64,000 nt of DNA from Papilionanthe hookeriana x Papilionanthe teres (lineage: Eukaryota > Streptophyta > Magnoliopsida > Asparagales > Orchidaceae). The notes below the pieces were generated by a model, which did no database searches, had not been told where the DNA came from, and was given only the letters and a program-made list of their open reading frames with translations. The translations under genes were made by a program, and so were the position numbers. The stretch covers positions 23,540,001 to 23,604,000 of the forward strand of contig CM040434.1 of assembly GCA_022702705.1 (NCBI GenBank), written 5' to 3'. This document shows positions 1-10,488 of this stretch, piece by piece. Position 1 is the first letter of the stretch; each line of letters opens with the position of its first letter.

Positions 1-112
1 AAACTCGGGTCTACTTCAAAGAAAACCATTCTTAGAATTAAATAACCAAGCCATAGGATTTCGAGGTAGTTTGCTTAGTGAAACATAAATCCTCAACCTT
101 TTTGTTAGGCAC

Positions 113-229
113 TTGCATAATCATTTTATGCAAATTAAGTCCTAACCGGTCTTAGGATTCTAAGGTAGTTGTTTGGTACGACATAAACCCTCACATCTTC
201 GAGGCTACTTGTGTGATTATATCATACAA
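113..229. repeat. Pair of ~96-bp units, each with a hairpin (G1)
   Basis: Two related units follow each other. Both have the layout: ggatt, then AGGTAGTT, then cataaa-cctca, then a hairpin, then aagtcctaa. The first hairpin is TTGCATAA/TTTATGCAA (113-133) and the second TTGTGTGAT/ATCATACAA (209-229), 96 bp apart. G2 has the same pair with different stem sequences (21163-21183 and 21258-21282). G4 and G5 also keep both hairpins. Confidence 0.7.
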
Positions 230-526
230 ATATAAGTCCTAATTAACTAAAATTGACAGAATTACAACATTAACTAAATTCTCGAATTGAAGCCAAACAA
301 TAGGATAGTTTGGGATGTTGCCAAGATTCCTCTTGGATCCTCAGCTTCTCCTACTTCTCTTCCTTTGGACTCCTGAAATAAACTGTTTCAAATTTGAGCT
401 AATCCCTATTGAAATTTCCAAAATCCAATCCTTTGAAAATCTTAAACTTTGAAATTCTTGAGAGCAAACCACTGATCATTATCGAGAGTTTTCTTAAGTG
501 TCTTCGGACATTTAATATGTAATTAA

Positions 527-548
527 CTATAGGGGCTTGCCCTTATAG
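527..548. other. Stem-loop A of family G (G1 copy)
   Basis: Inverted repeat CTATAGGGGC / GCCCTTATAG with a two-base loop. The same structure occurs at 21590-21611, 35017-35038 and 58154-58175. It sits just before stem-loop B, about 400 bp from the end of the LTR, where the RNA leader of an LTR element would lie. Confidence 0.65.
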
Positions 549-576
549 GGAACTTTAAAAATCCAGGTAATATAAA

Positions 577-606
577 CCCTGCTTAATTCCCTTATATTAA
601 GCAGGG
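577..606. other. Stem-loop B of family G (G1 copy), with covarying stem
   Basis: Arms CCCTGCTTAAT and ATTAAGCAGGG form an 11-bp perfect stem around an 8-base loop. In G2 (21640-21669) the arms are CCCTATCTAAT and ATTAGATAGGG: three consecutive pairs have changed on both sides and pairing is kept. G5 (58096-58125) pairs CCCCGTTTAAT with ATTAAGCGGGG, and G4 (34958-34987) is a weaker form. Confidence 0.75.
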
Positions 607-945
607 GAACTTGTCAGCTAATAAAATTGGTTCGCAGACCAAACGGATGTCACAAATCTTCTAGTTTATTTAATCGAGCCCCATCGTCAAGCAGTGTGTT
701 TGTCCTTTGAGATAGATACACGATTTGTGATGTGGTGCTCGTTTATATAAATTATTTGGGATGTGAGATCAGTTTGATTTCATATCTTAAAATTTTCAAA
801 CTTAAAAATAATTTTCAAAAATCAAATGCTTCTTTCTAAAATTATATATATATTTAAATTAAATTTAAAATCTAAAGTCCGCTGACAATTTCTATTTGGC
901 GACCCCTTTTCAAAATATAACACATAACCTAAAAATATGCCGACA

Positions 946-3628
946 CTAACATATTTCTTCTAACACATAAACTAAGGATTTTCTAAAATAAATGTAAAAG
1001 GAAAAAAAATTATTTATGCAAAGACTAAATGATATTTGAAGATTTAAGACTTGGCCAATTGTTCCATTAGCTTTTATGATAGTAACAGATGACTCCTTCA
1101 ATGTTAAAAGCCTCCACCACAAGAGAGGAGAATAAGGCATGGATAAAAAATGAAGTCACACACACTCATGCCTAGAAATTAGGCTGCAAAAAGCACTAGA
1201 CACCAAACCAACTCCAATAAGATAACCCTTTGGGCAGCTTCAGGCTATCTCTCTTATAAGGCAAAGGGTTGTTGCAATGCCGCAACATCAAACATGGTAT
1301 TGAGGCACTACTAGCATGGCGGGGTGTCAAATCATCAGACAAGGCAAGGTGCACAAGTCAAAATCTTACTTGAACTAGCTTTGGTGTTGCTTCTCGACTA
1401 AAGACATTGGGGTGCCACTAATGTTCTTGTTGCTACATCACAGCCATCATGATGAGTATCCAATCATGAGCCACATTTAGAAACCTAGCCATCAAGGGTG
1501 ACTACAATAGACATAGTGCTACACTGCTGACTTGTCTAATGTCTTATCGATGCCTATAATGATGTTCATCTAATCAAGACTGTCAGGGTGTAAAAATGGT
1601 AGCGTGAAATTCTTCTAGTGGCTACCTAGGATCATTGTAAGCCACAACAAGTTGGTATTGAAATATCAAGCCACTCCGGATGGTGCCGTAACCTCCGAAG
1701 AGAAACTCGCAGAGGATAGAAATATCTTTAATCACAATGACCCATGAAGTGTACAATATCAATATGTCATATATATATATATATATATATACATACATAT
1801 ATACATATATATAAACATATATATACATATATACATATATATACATATATAATGAAAGTCCCTCTCACATCAGAGGAGATAAATTTCACAGTCTGTGAAT
1901 ACAAGGCACTTTATCGGAGCATAATTATGTTAACAGAAATAAATAATAAACCCCATGCAGGGGATTCTGCCATGAAATTAGTCCCCTCGCATGGGGACAC
2001 AGAAAAAATAATAATGAAGAACCCTCATGGAATGTAGTAAAAAGAATTTAGATCAAAGCCCATGACATAAACAAAAAAAGTAAAATGAAACATAGAAAAA
2101 AAAGAAACATCATTTCTCTATCTCATGGGATGGGGAAAGGACATCTAAAGCTCATCACCCACATACTCCTCATCATCAGCATTTCTATGATTATGATTGG
2201 CAACCCTGCTAGGCCAAAACTCAGAGAGTTGGGTGTACTGGGGAGGTCGGGTGTGGCTATCTTCGCTACTACTATGAGTTAGTCCAGTGACAGAGTCAAC
2301 TAGGAACATTGACCACCCTGTTGGTGTTCCATGTGGACGTGTTGGCAACTGAGGAGGTCTGTTTTTCAATCAACTAAGGCTTTGTTAATATGGATGTCTT
2401 ATAATTGATCGCTGATGAATCAGGCCTTGGGAGGAGGAACAGGGGCTCAACTGGCCTCCATACTCCATGTGGCAGGCATACGGTAGGCCTGAACGTCGGC
2501 TTCAACAATTGGCTACATGGGGCTACCTTCCCTTCTTAGGGATCAACCTCCATCCCGACTCTCGCACATAAGGCAAAAATCAAGTATAAGTGATGTCAAT
2601 CACCATACTCACACGGACCATATGGAGTATGAATCGGTGAATAATTTGACAGATATCAATCATATAATCATTTTGGATTGCATAGTTTAGTGTCGTGCAC
2701 TAGTACCAAACTCACCTTTAGACTTGGTAGCAACTTGGCCAAAATAAAGAAGTGTTAGGCCCTTGAATCTTGGTCGAGAGCGCTCCTAGGGAAGCTAACG
2801 GGTTCCCTCAGACTCAACAGGCTGTGTTATTGATTCCTGCAGTGAAATACTAGAAGATCTCATTTTAATCAAAGTCTGGGTTTAGGAACTCGAGAAATTT
2901 ATCTTCAACGTACCCACCTAAGAGATATACGCCGTTGATTATCTCGCAATTAAACGAGTCCCAAAACCTCCGAACATACACCTTATCATCTGAGAGCTCC
3001 ATGACATTCACCATAAACTCTCAAATGTTGAAAACAATGATAGTGAAATGAGCCTGCCTGAAAATTAACCAACACCTCCTCGTGATGGTGGTGGAAACAC
3101 CACCAACTGCCCTAAAAAATGATAATCCTAAAGTGGGTAGAATCTTCATACTTATAGGAAACTACATCAAATTCTCCCTCCAAGCAATGACAGCCAATGA
3201 GGTCTCGTCAAAGGCATAATTTTTGGAAAATAGATGGAAGAATTTCTTCGGATGAGAGAACGTGTGGCAATGCTCCTCTACGAGAAATTTAGCAAACAAA
3301 GCCAATCAATATCTTCCCATATTTATAAAAGATTAGGAGTTACAGCACTTTACACTGATAAGAACTCCGAACGGTATTCAATAATATTTTCTGTGGGGCG
3401 CTGCAACTCCAAACCTAAGGTCGGGGCGACTCAAATTTCAATGCATTTGAGCAACAATGACTACATTAAATGGATTAAGTATGTGCCAAAGCGTCGGGCG
3501 GGCACCCTGGCTCTATAAACTGTGATGGTTGGACGTCAGATACATGTCTTATTGTATGCAGGGTTGCAGCATAGGGCATCAAAATAAGCCAAGAAACTGT
3601 TCCAACACTGTAATCATCTAATGGGATG
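946..3628. other. Unassigned DNA with minus-strand ORF traces
   Basis: No gene is recognised in this 2.7 kb. Parts of the minus strand read like an old, broken coding region. A 74-codon frame at 2145-2369 ends in an acidic tail, and between about 2700 and 3240 there are several 20-40 codon open stretches separated by stops. I could not match them to a family. It may be the interior of an old transposon. An AT microsatellite lies at 1768-1852. Confidence 0.4.
1768..1852. repeat. (TA)n/(TACATA)n microsatellite
   Basis: An uninterrupted AT run followed by TACATA/TATACA variants. Open frames on both strands here are low-complexity artefacts. Confidence 0.95.
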
Positions 3629-4613
3629 TAAGGGTCTGTTTGGTTCGATTGCAGCTTTTCAACTTCAGAATATGCAATGCGCTTCCCTGGAAGCACATGT
3701 GGGAAGTAGTTGCGGGAAGTCGGGTGTCCGTTTGGTTGCAGACTGTAGGAAAACAATGCTGGGCAGACTTTTTCTATAAAAATGACTCGGATCGTCCTCG
3801 TCCGTTAAAACTGTTTGAAATTTATGTTTGTAAGTTGAGACTCATTTTAAAGCGCTAATGTAATTTTTAAGTTTTTAATTATTACAATATATTACTAAAA
3901 AGTATCAAAATATATAATTATTACTATTTGCAATGAAATTAAATATTACACTAAATTCATTTAAAAAAAAATCAACTTTTATAAAATTATTAAAGTTTGT
4001 GTACAGTATATAAATTATTATTTCTTAAAGTTTATATACATATAAAAACTTTAATAATTTTATAAAGTTTATCATTAATTATTATACACTTTAATAATTT
4101 TATCACTAATTATTATCTCATCTTGTTATTTCTTAAACTTTATCACTAATAACTATTAATAATTTTATACACTTTAATAATTTTATCACTAATATATATA
4201 TATATATATATATAAAGTTTAATAATTTTATAAATATATTAAAACTTTACATATCTAATAACTAAAATTACATGGTTGCATGAATATATTTCTTTTATTT
4301 TTAAAAATTAGTGACAAAGATAATTTTTAATTGAGTTAAGAGAATCGAGATTTATGTAGGTAAATATGAAGCTTTAGGTAAATAAAAAATAATAGAATGT
4401 ATGTAACTTTCCCTCTATGAGAATTCAAGCCAATATTCTGCAATTTAAAGGCAATAGAATTCAGGCCCGAGGCACTAATGAGATTCTCAGCACAATGATC
4501 ACAATGTTGCTGTAATGATGATAGCCATAAAAGCATGAACCAGAGATGTGAATACTTCATACTAATATATCTCAAAAAAGTCATACAGTCCTACAGATGA
4601 ATATAGAGTCCTC

Positions 4614-4946
4614 TCAAGCACGTGCTAGTAGCAGTATAGTGAAAAAAAACTGTAGGAGTATTACAACAACAATTAACATGATAATAATGTTTACTTTAGT
4701 TCTGAGTTGTTGTAGCTCCCGTGTCAGACCGTCTTCTGGTGAAGCCGTCCACTCCCTAGCATCGGACTCCTGAGAATCAGGTAAACTGTCTGCCCATAGG
4801 AAAAAACTGCACTGCTCGGGAATGTTCCGGATACAGGCATAAAACTTTCGGCGAAAGCTGTGCGGCTATCGTGATGCCAAAAGAGATGTCTGGAGGCCAC
4901 AGTGACATAGCACTTGGCGAGAGGTAGTTGACATGCTGGAGCTCAT
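4614..4946 (-). pseudogene. GRF-type zinc finger protein with C-terminal membrane segment, inside the Harbinger element
   Basis: Read from the ATG at 4946, the frame gives 110 residues with one in-frame TAG at codon 27, ending in TGA at 4614. The GRF zinc-finger pattern is clear: C14-x-C16-G, then a Phe-Tyr-Ala-Cys (C38) and a Cys (C47) followed by SFFLW. About 35 residues later come a short LTRELQQLR helix and a hydrophobic C-terminal segment (about residues 83-107), the layout of small plant GRF-finger membrane proteins. The usual Asn-Pro-Gly-Arg before the third Cys is degraded to HSFRRK. A TTTCAG lies just upstream of the start and could be a splice acceptor. It lies on the same strand as the transposase fragment and about 175 bp downstream of it. 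It may be a captured host gene or an element-borne ORF. The in-frame stop suggests it no longer makes the full protein. Confidence 0.75.
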
Positions 4947-5121
4947 GTCTACCTGAAATGCAAGCAGATATACAACTAAATTAATTTGAGTACCAAATTC
5001 TCAAACAAAATGATAATAATAAAGCTAGACAGAAGACAAACATTATTGGAAACAAATCAGTTAATTTGAAGGAAAGTGCTCAACAGAGTGTAAAAGACAA
5101 ACGCAGCACTGCTCAACAGAA

Positions 5122-5517
5122 TCACTTTCCAACTAATGAGCGAGTAATCTCTTCTCGAAGGGCTGCCATTTTGTTCGCACCCTCTCCATCTTTCGTGCAA
5201 ATTAGTGGACTATTGTTCTCCTCCCGTGACAGAGATTGGCCAATGTGGTCTTCATAACCTTCAACTGTAACTACGTCGTTATTTAGCTCGAAACGCTCGA
5301 AATCTACATCACCTCGAGTTGGATGCCGCCTAATATAATTATGTAGGGCCATAGTTGCTAACACTATCTGAACCTGTTTGGGAAACGGATAAGGTGGCAT
5401 ATCTCGAAGTATTACCCATTTCTTTTTCCAAACTCCAAATGTCCTCTCAATTACGCCTCGCAAGGATGAATGTCTTTTATTGAACACCTCTTTTCTAGTG
5501 CATGTGTAGCAATTTCT
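5122..5517 (-). pseudogene. HARBI1-like (DDE_Tnp_4) transposase, C-terminal fragment
   Basis: This encodes the end of a PIF/Harbinger transposase. The frame, open from about 5517, reads KEVFNKRHSSLRGVIERTFG near its start. The Glu of VIERTFG corresponds to the third residue of the DDE catalytic triad. The family blocks WKKKW..LRDMPPYPF and VLATMALHNYIRRH follow, then an acidic tail and TGA at 5122. The first two catalytic Asp residues and the N-terminal helix-turn-helix part are not found upstream (5518-7516). A possible splice acceptor (CACTAG) lies near 5497, so this was probably the last exon. The nearby zinc-finger ORF and the TIRs place it in the 3632-7516 element. An intact HARBI1-like protein is about 400 residues; only about 130 remain. 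Confidence 0.85.
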
Positions 5518-7230
5518 TTATTTTTATTAGACATACTACGAATATATAGAAACAGTTACATTAAGCAAGATTGGCTACCATATTGAAGAAAATTGAAATA
5601 ACAGATGCAAAATCTGTTATTTCAATTTTCTATAAACAGATGCTAAAATGCAAAATAATAAAGTAAATGTGCTATATAAAGACAGTTGAACACATCAATT
5701 TACGTGGTTCGATCATATTGACCTACGTCCACGGGAAAGGAGTAATATATCTTCATTTATGATATTTCTGAAATTACATAGATTTTACAAATGGATTGTC
5801 AACAGCACAACCACCCAGAATTTACTGCTAAATCCATCCACTATTACTAAAAACAGCAAAAAATTCCATTAATTCCTCTGGCAACAACACCAACAACTCA
5901 TTAAATTCTGCAACTGTAAGTAGGTTGAGGAAGGAAATCACCAAACAAGTCCATGCTCATGCAGGGGATCTCCATTGCAATTACAAGAAGAGCAAACTTT
6001 TAAAGAAATGAGACAAAATATAAAGCACTGTAGAAGGAAGACAATATATAAAGCACTGTATTGAGCATATGGAGTTACAGCAAACAGAAATTGTCGGGTA
6101 GAAGGAATTGATGGAGTTACATCAAACAGAAATTGCCATGTATTAGATGCTCATTATCATCAACATACAGAAATTGCCAATGCAGTATATATTTTATCCA
6201 ATTCAGTCCCAATATAATTCCAATCGCATGTAACAATCAGAAACAAAACTTTAAAAACCGCCGCAGCCTTCAAGTATAAATAGGAGCAACCGCAAAGAGT
6301 GACGTAGAAAATTACGATAGAACAAATGCCAATGGAGTTACAGCAAACTCCACCAATGCTTGCAATCAAAATATTCTAACTACCTTCTGTGTTGAACTAC
6401 AGAACACCTTTATTACATCTTAAAAGCAAAATTTCTATTATAAGTAAAACAGGAAAGTGTAAATATTAAATTACCCTTGTGTTTAGCTTCATTCCTACCA
6501 AACCGAATGAACCAATAGAATACAACTGGAATGGAAGTAAAGAAAAATCCTCTATCGTAATTCCTTGATCAGTTGTAAAAGCCAACAATGAAATACAGCT
6601 TTATATCATTAACCCTCTTATCGCAGAGATCAAAAGCAATTAACCAGATATCCTTAGCAAAATAACACTTCTCAAAAATAAGCCATTTCTTTCAATAAAT
6701 CTTTTCAACAACATAAACCAAAATGTAATGATTCTTTAAATAGCTGTTAGGAGCAGTGAAAAAAATTGACCTAAAAAATGTCATGATTCTTTAAATAGCT
6801 GTTAGGAGCAACAGCAGGTGCAAACACTCTATATTGAAGCACAACTATTTGTAATTTGTAGTAGTCATTAAGCTCTAAGAAGGATAAAAACATCACATAA
6901 CTGGACCTTCTACAGCATAAACATGTTGAACATTTTGTACCATAGAACACAACAGGCATTAGATCCAGATAATGACATGATAAACTCCTATAGTAACAAA
7001 AATAAAAACTACCATAGATCTTCCCTGTATCAGTTTTTAGTAGATAAAATATCAATCACACTTCATAAAATAGAGAAATAAAGCTGTCATAAATCCGGAT
7101 TCATGCTTCCAATTATTCAAGATTGAAGATATAACGAAAGATACTGAAGGAAGGAACGAGAAAGAGGGAGGGAGAGGGAGATGGAGCCTCGAGAGAGAAG
7201 GATACCAGTTAGATCGGGGGTATTCGAACT
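5518..7230. other. Non-coding interior of the Harbinger element
   Basis: AT-rich sequence without a recognised frame. It holds the 20-bp hairpin, an ACGTGGTTCG...CTACGTCCACGGG string at about 5703-5740 (a motif frequent in plant repeats, possibly a small nested insertion), and two copies of a ~28-bp sequence ATGATTCTTTAAATAGCTGT at about 6727 and 6783. The missing part of the transposase would be expected here and is absent. Confidence 0.55.
5587..5631. other. Perfect 20-bp stem hairpin
   Basis: Arms of exactly 20 bases (left 5587-5606, right 5612-5631) are perfect reverse complements around the 5-base loop GCAAA. It lies in the non-coding part of the Harbinger element. A partial repeat of the arm (AAACAGATGC) follows directly. 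Confidence 0.85.
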
Positions 7231-7750
7231 ATCGATTCGTTTCTCTATGGAGAAGTCCAGATCTCGCAAGAAGATCTAGGGCAGAAAAGGAGATCGGGAG
7301 CTCAGAGCTCGGGAGCGCGGGCGAGCGAGGGCAACGAAATTCGGGGCGAAGGGTAAAAACTGAATGAAATTCGGGGCAGCGGGGTTTATCCCGCGGCCCT
7401 CTTTCCCTCGACTTCGCGGCGAAGCACCGCGAATTCTTCGCAAATCGAACCCGCGGCGCTCGAAATTGTGGCGATTTGTCGCGCCGCTGGACAAAATCGC
7501 CGAACCAAACGGCCCCTAAATCATTCTTACGACTTCGTCTGATGCAACATCAGTAGAACTCAATCTTATAAATATCCTAGTATAAAAATTACTCACAATC
7601 AATCTCCATATCAGCTTTTATATAATAAGAACCCAATTACACTCATCTAAAAATATATATCTGCCACATTTTGTTTTCCATGGCAAAATTCACTAACAAT
7701 AACAAAACTAATTCCCAAATCCTCTCCCTTTGTATTCCTTAGATACTCCT

Positions 7751-7964
7751 CCACTAACAGAAAAAATATTACATCCGGACTCCGGACGCAGTTTGAAACT
7801 GCGTCCGGAGTCCAATGTGGGGCACCACGTGGCAAGTTGGACCAACCGCAATACAATGACATTGATTAGTGTTAAAAGCGGTGGGGCCCACTTGACATGT
7901 GACGTCCTACTATTGGACTCCGGATGCATTCGGAGTCCTGATGTAATATTTTTTCCCACTAACA
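7751..7964. mobile_element. 196-bp Mutator-type MITE with 9-bp target duplication
   Basis: Element 7760-7955. Terminal repeats are GAAAAAATATTACATC and its exact reverse complement GATGTAATATTTTTTC. The 9-bp duplication CCACTAACA flanks both sides (7751-7759 and 7956-7964), the length typical of Mutator-like elements. Inside each end lies a second palindrome built on GGACTCCGGA...TCCGGAGTCC, so each terminus can itself fold. The open frames across it on both strands are incidental. Confidence 0.88.
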
Positions 7965-7984
7965 AAGAGTACAGGCGCTACAAT

Positions 7985-8148
7985 TGTACTCTAGAAAAAT
8001 AATTATATCAAATTATGTGATCTTTAATGAAACACATTTTATATAGAAAGCACCTTCCATGCATGCTGTACTCCTGAAAAATAATTATATCAAATTATGT
8101 GATCTTTAATGAAACAAATTTTACATAGAAAGAATCTTCCATGCATTA
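7985..8148. repeat. Direct tandem duplication, ~82-bp units
   Basis: Unit 1 (7985-8066) and unit 2 (8067-8148) both start TGTACTC(C)T.GAAAAATAATT and end CTTCCATGCAT, differing at only a few positions. It lies immediately right of the MITE. No function is visible. Confidence 0.85.
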
Positions 8149-8659
8149 TTAATCAACAAATACATCCTACACACATCCTTTATCTCTCATGCCCTTGTAC
8201 AAAACAACACCTTGCTAGCACACTTCATCAATAAATACATCTTACTCACCCTCTTTATATCTCACACCAACTTCTTGTAATACTCAAACACCTGATATTT
8301 CACCATAAATATCTCAACCAACAAACCTCATTATTCCAATCCAATTATATAAAATGCTAAATCATCATTTCACCCCCAGCAACCACATATCCAAAACATC
8401 CCCTGTCAAGAAAGAAACAAAAAAAACCTAAATAATGAATCTCACACATCAAGTTACATCAACACATGATCTTTCTAGCCTTGCTCAAGCCATACAACTA
8501 CCAAATTAAAGAGAAGCTATGTCATAAGGGTATATTGCTCTTCAAAAACAAAAGCTATGTCACTGGAGTTTTCTGCTCTTCAAAGACAAGAAAAACCGGA
8601 ATTTGCTCTACTTATCAATAATTAAATAGTTGTTGGAAATATATAGACGTTCTACACCA

Positions 8660-9920
8660 AACACCACTCGAATGACTTGGTTGCCATATATAAGATTAGT
8701 TCTTTATGGATTCAATCAAGTTTATGACATAAATTATAATGCAACTTTTAGCGCAGTTGCAAAAATTTTCACAGTTAGAATTGTTAACATAGGTCATACA
8801 TCACAGCTGAAAAACAAATATCAAATGATTTCTTACATGGGAATTTAAATGATCTTGTTTACGTGAAGGATCCGCAGCAATTTAAAAATTATCTATATCT
8901 CACACATAGTTTGCTTACTATACAAAGCCGTCAATGGATTACAACAAGCACTCAAGAAATAGTTTCTAACCTTCTAGGGACACCTTAAACAACATAGACT
9001 TAATCAAAGCTTAATTGATCCATCTTTATTCTTTCAGTCAAATGAATACACACACATTATTTAAAATTATCTAAGTGGATGACATCCTATTAACAGGGAA
9101 TGATGATACATGCATTGCCGCATTTATTCAAAGTCTTCACAATGAATTTCAAATGAAAGAACTACAAATTATATCTACTAGAATCCAAGTCCACACAATC
9201 AAAACTGGACAACTTCTAAACCAGACGCAAAATATTAGCACTCTCCTTCACAATGCAGGAATGGAGGAATATAAACTGAGGCAACCACTTTTTCTTCTTA
9301 AAATATAACCACAATCCACTCCCAAGAGTTTTACTATGATTGGCAAGAGCAATCCAATACATTACTATAACCTACGATTTTGCTTATGTTGTAAATCAGG
9401 CATGTCAACATATGCAGGAACTGACACAAGAACATTATTCTCTAATCAAGTGAATATTTAGATGTTTGCAAGGGAATTTAAATGATGGTCATCCAATTAT
9501 TAGAGGAAATCTAAAGCTAATGCATGTTGAGTCCCAACTTGGGCAACCATCAATGCACACTCGATTATAAGTTAATTTAGCTTCCTAAGGAACACACTGA
9601 GCCCTTGGAATATACATAAGTACGCCATTCCTGCATGATTATTTAATAAGATAGCGTAAAGAGATCTATCCATAGCTATTACAGAAACAACTTGAATAAG
9701 AAGATTACTTCAAAAACTTGCCGCTTCAGACAGTGCACTCGCTCCCATATACTACAGTTTTTATAACTACAAAACCTACCTTTCATGTCTGAGCCAAGCA
9801 TATTAAAATAGAATTTCACTTTATTCGGGATCAAATTTCAAATAAATTAATTATAGTTAACCACATATCAACTCTGGAATCAAGTGGCCTACATACTCAT
9901 CAAAGTCAAATATCATCAAA
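8660..9920 (+). pseudogene. Ty1/copia reverse transcriptase-RNase H remnant
   Basis: Frames shift repeatedly, but the family order is intact. YGFNQVYDINYNATFSAVAK (8704 on) is the start of the RVT_2 domain, NDFLHGNLNDLVYVKDP follows at about 8826-8870, then VDDILLTGNDD (9077 on), where the Tyr of the YVDD active site is replaced by a stop. Next comes FQMKELQ, then DFAYVVNQACQHMQE (about 9378). FHV*AKHIKIEFHFIRDQIS at about 9782-9841 is the conserved C-terminal RNase H motif. Gag, protease, integrase and LTRs are missing on both sides, so it is a truncated, long-dead fragment. Confidence 0.88.
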
Positions 9921-10248
9921 ACAGACACAAATTAACAGTCCAAGCAGTGGATTTCTAATTTGATGGGTGTTGTAAGTACACAGTATTCTGTCATTCTATA
10001 ACAAACTTACTCAGTTCTGTCAACCTTGAATTATATATATAACTGCTTTCTGAAATCAAGAAGCTGCTCTCACTTACGATGGTTTAAATATAGTAACAAA
10101 TCACATATATATATTCCTATACGCATCTATAGCAAAGGATATCTGAATGTTATTCCTTTCGGTTTTTCCTATGTTTTATTTTTCATTCATTCTCTTCCAA
10201 GAGCCAGTGCGGCCTCTATTCCATAGCCAAAACCAGAGAAAAATAAAT
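9921..10248. other. Spacer, nothing recognised
   Basis: AT-rich sequence between the copia remnant and the foldback MITE. Short open frames show no family features. Confidence 0.5.
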
Positions 10249-10488
10249 GGGGCATTTACATACATACCACCCAATTCCTTTGTGTATACATACCGAACAA
10301 CTAAAGTTTGCTTTTTACATTTGCAAAACCTAAATCTTTCATATCACACCAAAAAGGCATAATCTTAAATTTTTTCATTGAAATACACCTTTTCATGTAC
10401 AAGTAAAGTGGTGCATTTGTAAAAATTAAAGTTCAGGTGCTAGATATGTAAATACAAAACAACTGAGTGGCATGTATGTAAATCTTCC
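10249..10488. mobile_element. ~240-bp foldback MITE with long imperfect TIRs
   Basis: The left end GGGGCATTTACATACATACC and the right end read inward, GGAAGATTTACATACATGCC, begin arms that stay complementary, with mismatches, for about 100 bp. A second well-matched block is CTAAAGTTTGCTTTTTACA against CTGAACTTTAATTTTTACA. Both flanks are A-rich, so a target duplication cannot be decided. It lies about 400 bp upstream of the membrane protein gene. Confidence 0.7.

Larger units (their letters stand above)
1..945 (+). repeat. G1: 3' end of a giant LTR (family G)
   Basis: This is the last ~945 bp of a family-G sequence, running off the left window edge. It matches the same part of G2 (about 21085-21996, +) and the reverse complements of G4 (34623-35570) and G5 (57770-58690). 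The end reads TGCCGACACTAACA, so the exact terminus could be 945, 947 or 951. The segment holds two ~96-bp tandem units, each with a small hairpin, then two larger stem-loops (527-548 and 577-606). A TTTGGCGACCCC string near 895-906 resembles the tRNA-Arg primer site of Tat/Ogre elements but lies inside the repeat. No coding potential is seen. Confidence 0.8.
3629..7519 (-). mobile_element. PIF/Harbinger-type DNA transposon with TIRs and TAA target duplication
   Basis: The element proper spans 3632-7516 (3885 bp). The left end is GGGTCTGTTTGGTTCG; the right end read inward is GGGGCCGTTTGGTTCG, matching at 14 of 16 positions. TAA stands directly outside both ends (3629-3631 and 7517-7519), the 3-bp duplication typical of PIF/Harbinger. 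Inside, on the minus strand, are a C-terminal fragment of a HARBI1-like DDE transposase (about 5122-5517) and a GRF zinc-finger ORF (4614-4946). The N-terminal two thirds of the transposase and a clear Myb-like second protein are not seen, so the copy is internally decayed and probably non-autonomous. The right 350 bp are GC-rich, including the C/G-rich 7290-7500, and may hold the minus-strand promoter and leader. Confidence 0.88.

Noticed and set aside
1622..2037. Open frames of Tyr/Ile repeats on both strands
   Set aside because: They are translations of a TA/TACATA microsatellite.
5066..5257. 63-codon plus-strand frame
   Set aside because: Antisense shadow of the transposase fragment.
7276..8002. 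Four 70-90 codon frames over the Harbinger end and the MITE
   Set aside because: They lie in terminal inverted-repeat sequence, open on both strands, without family features.
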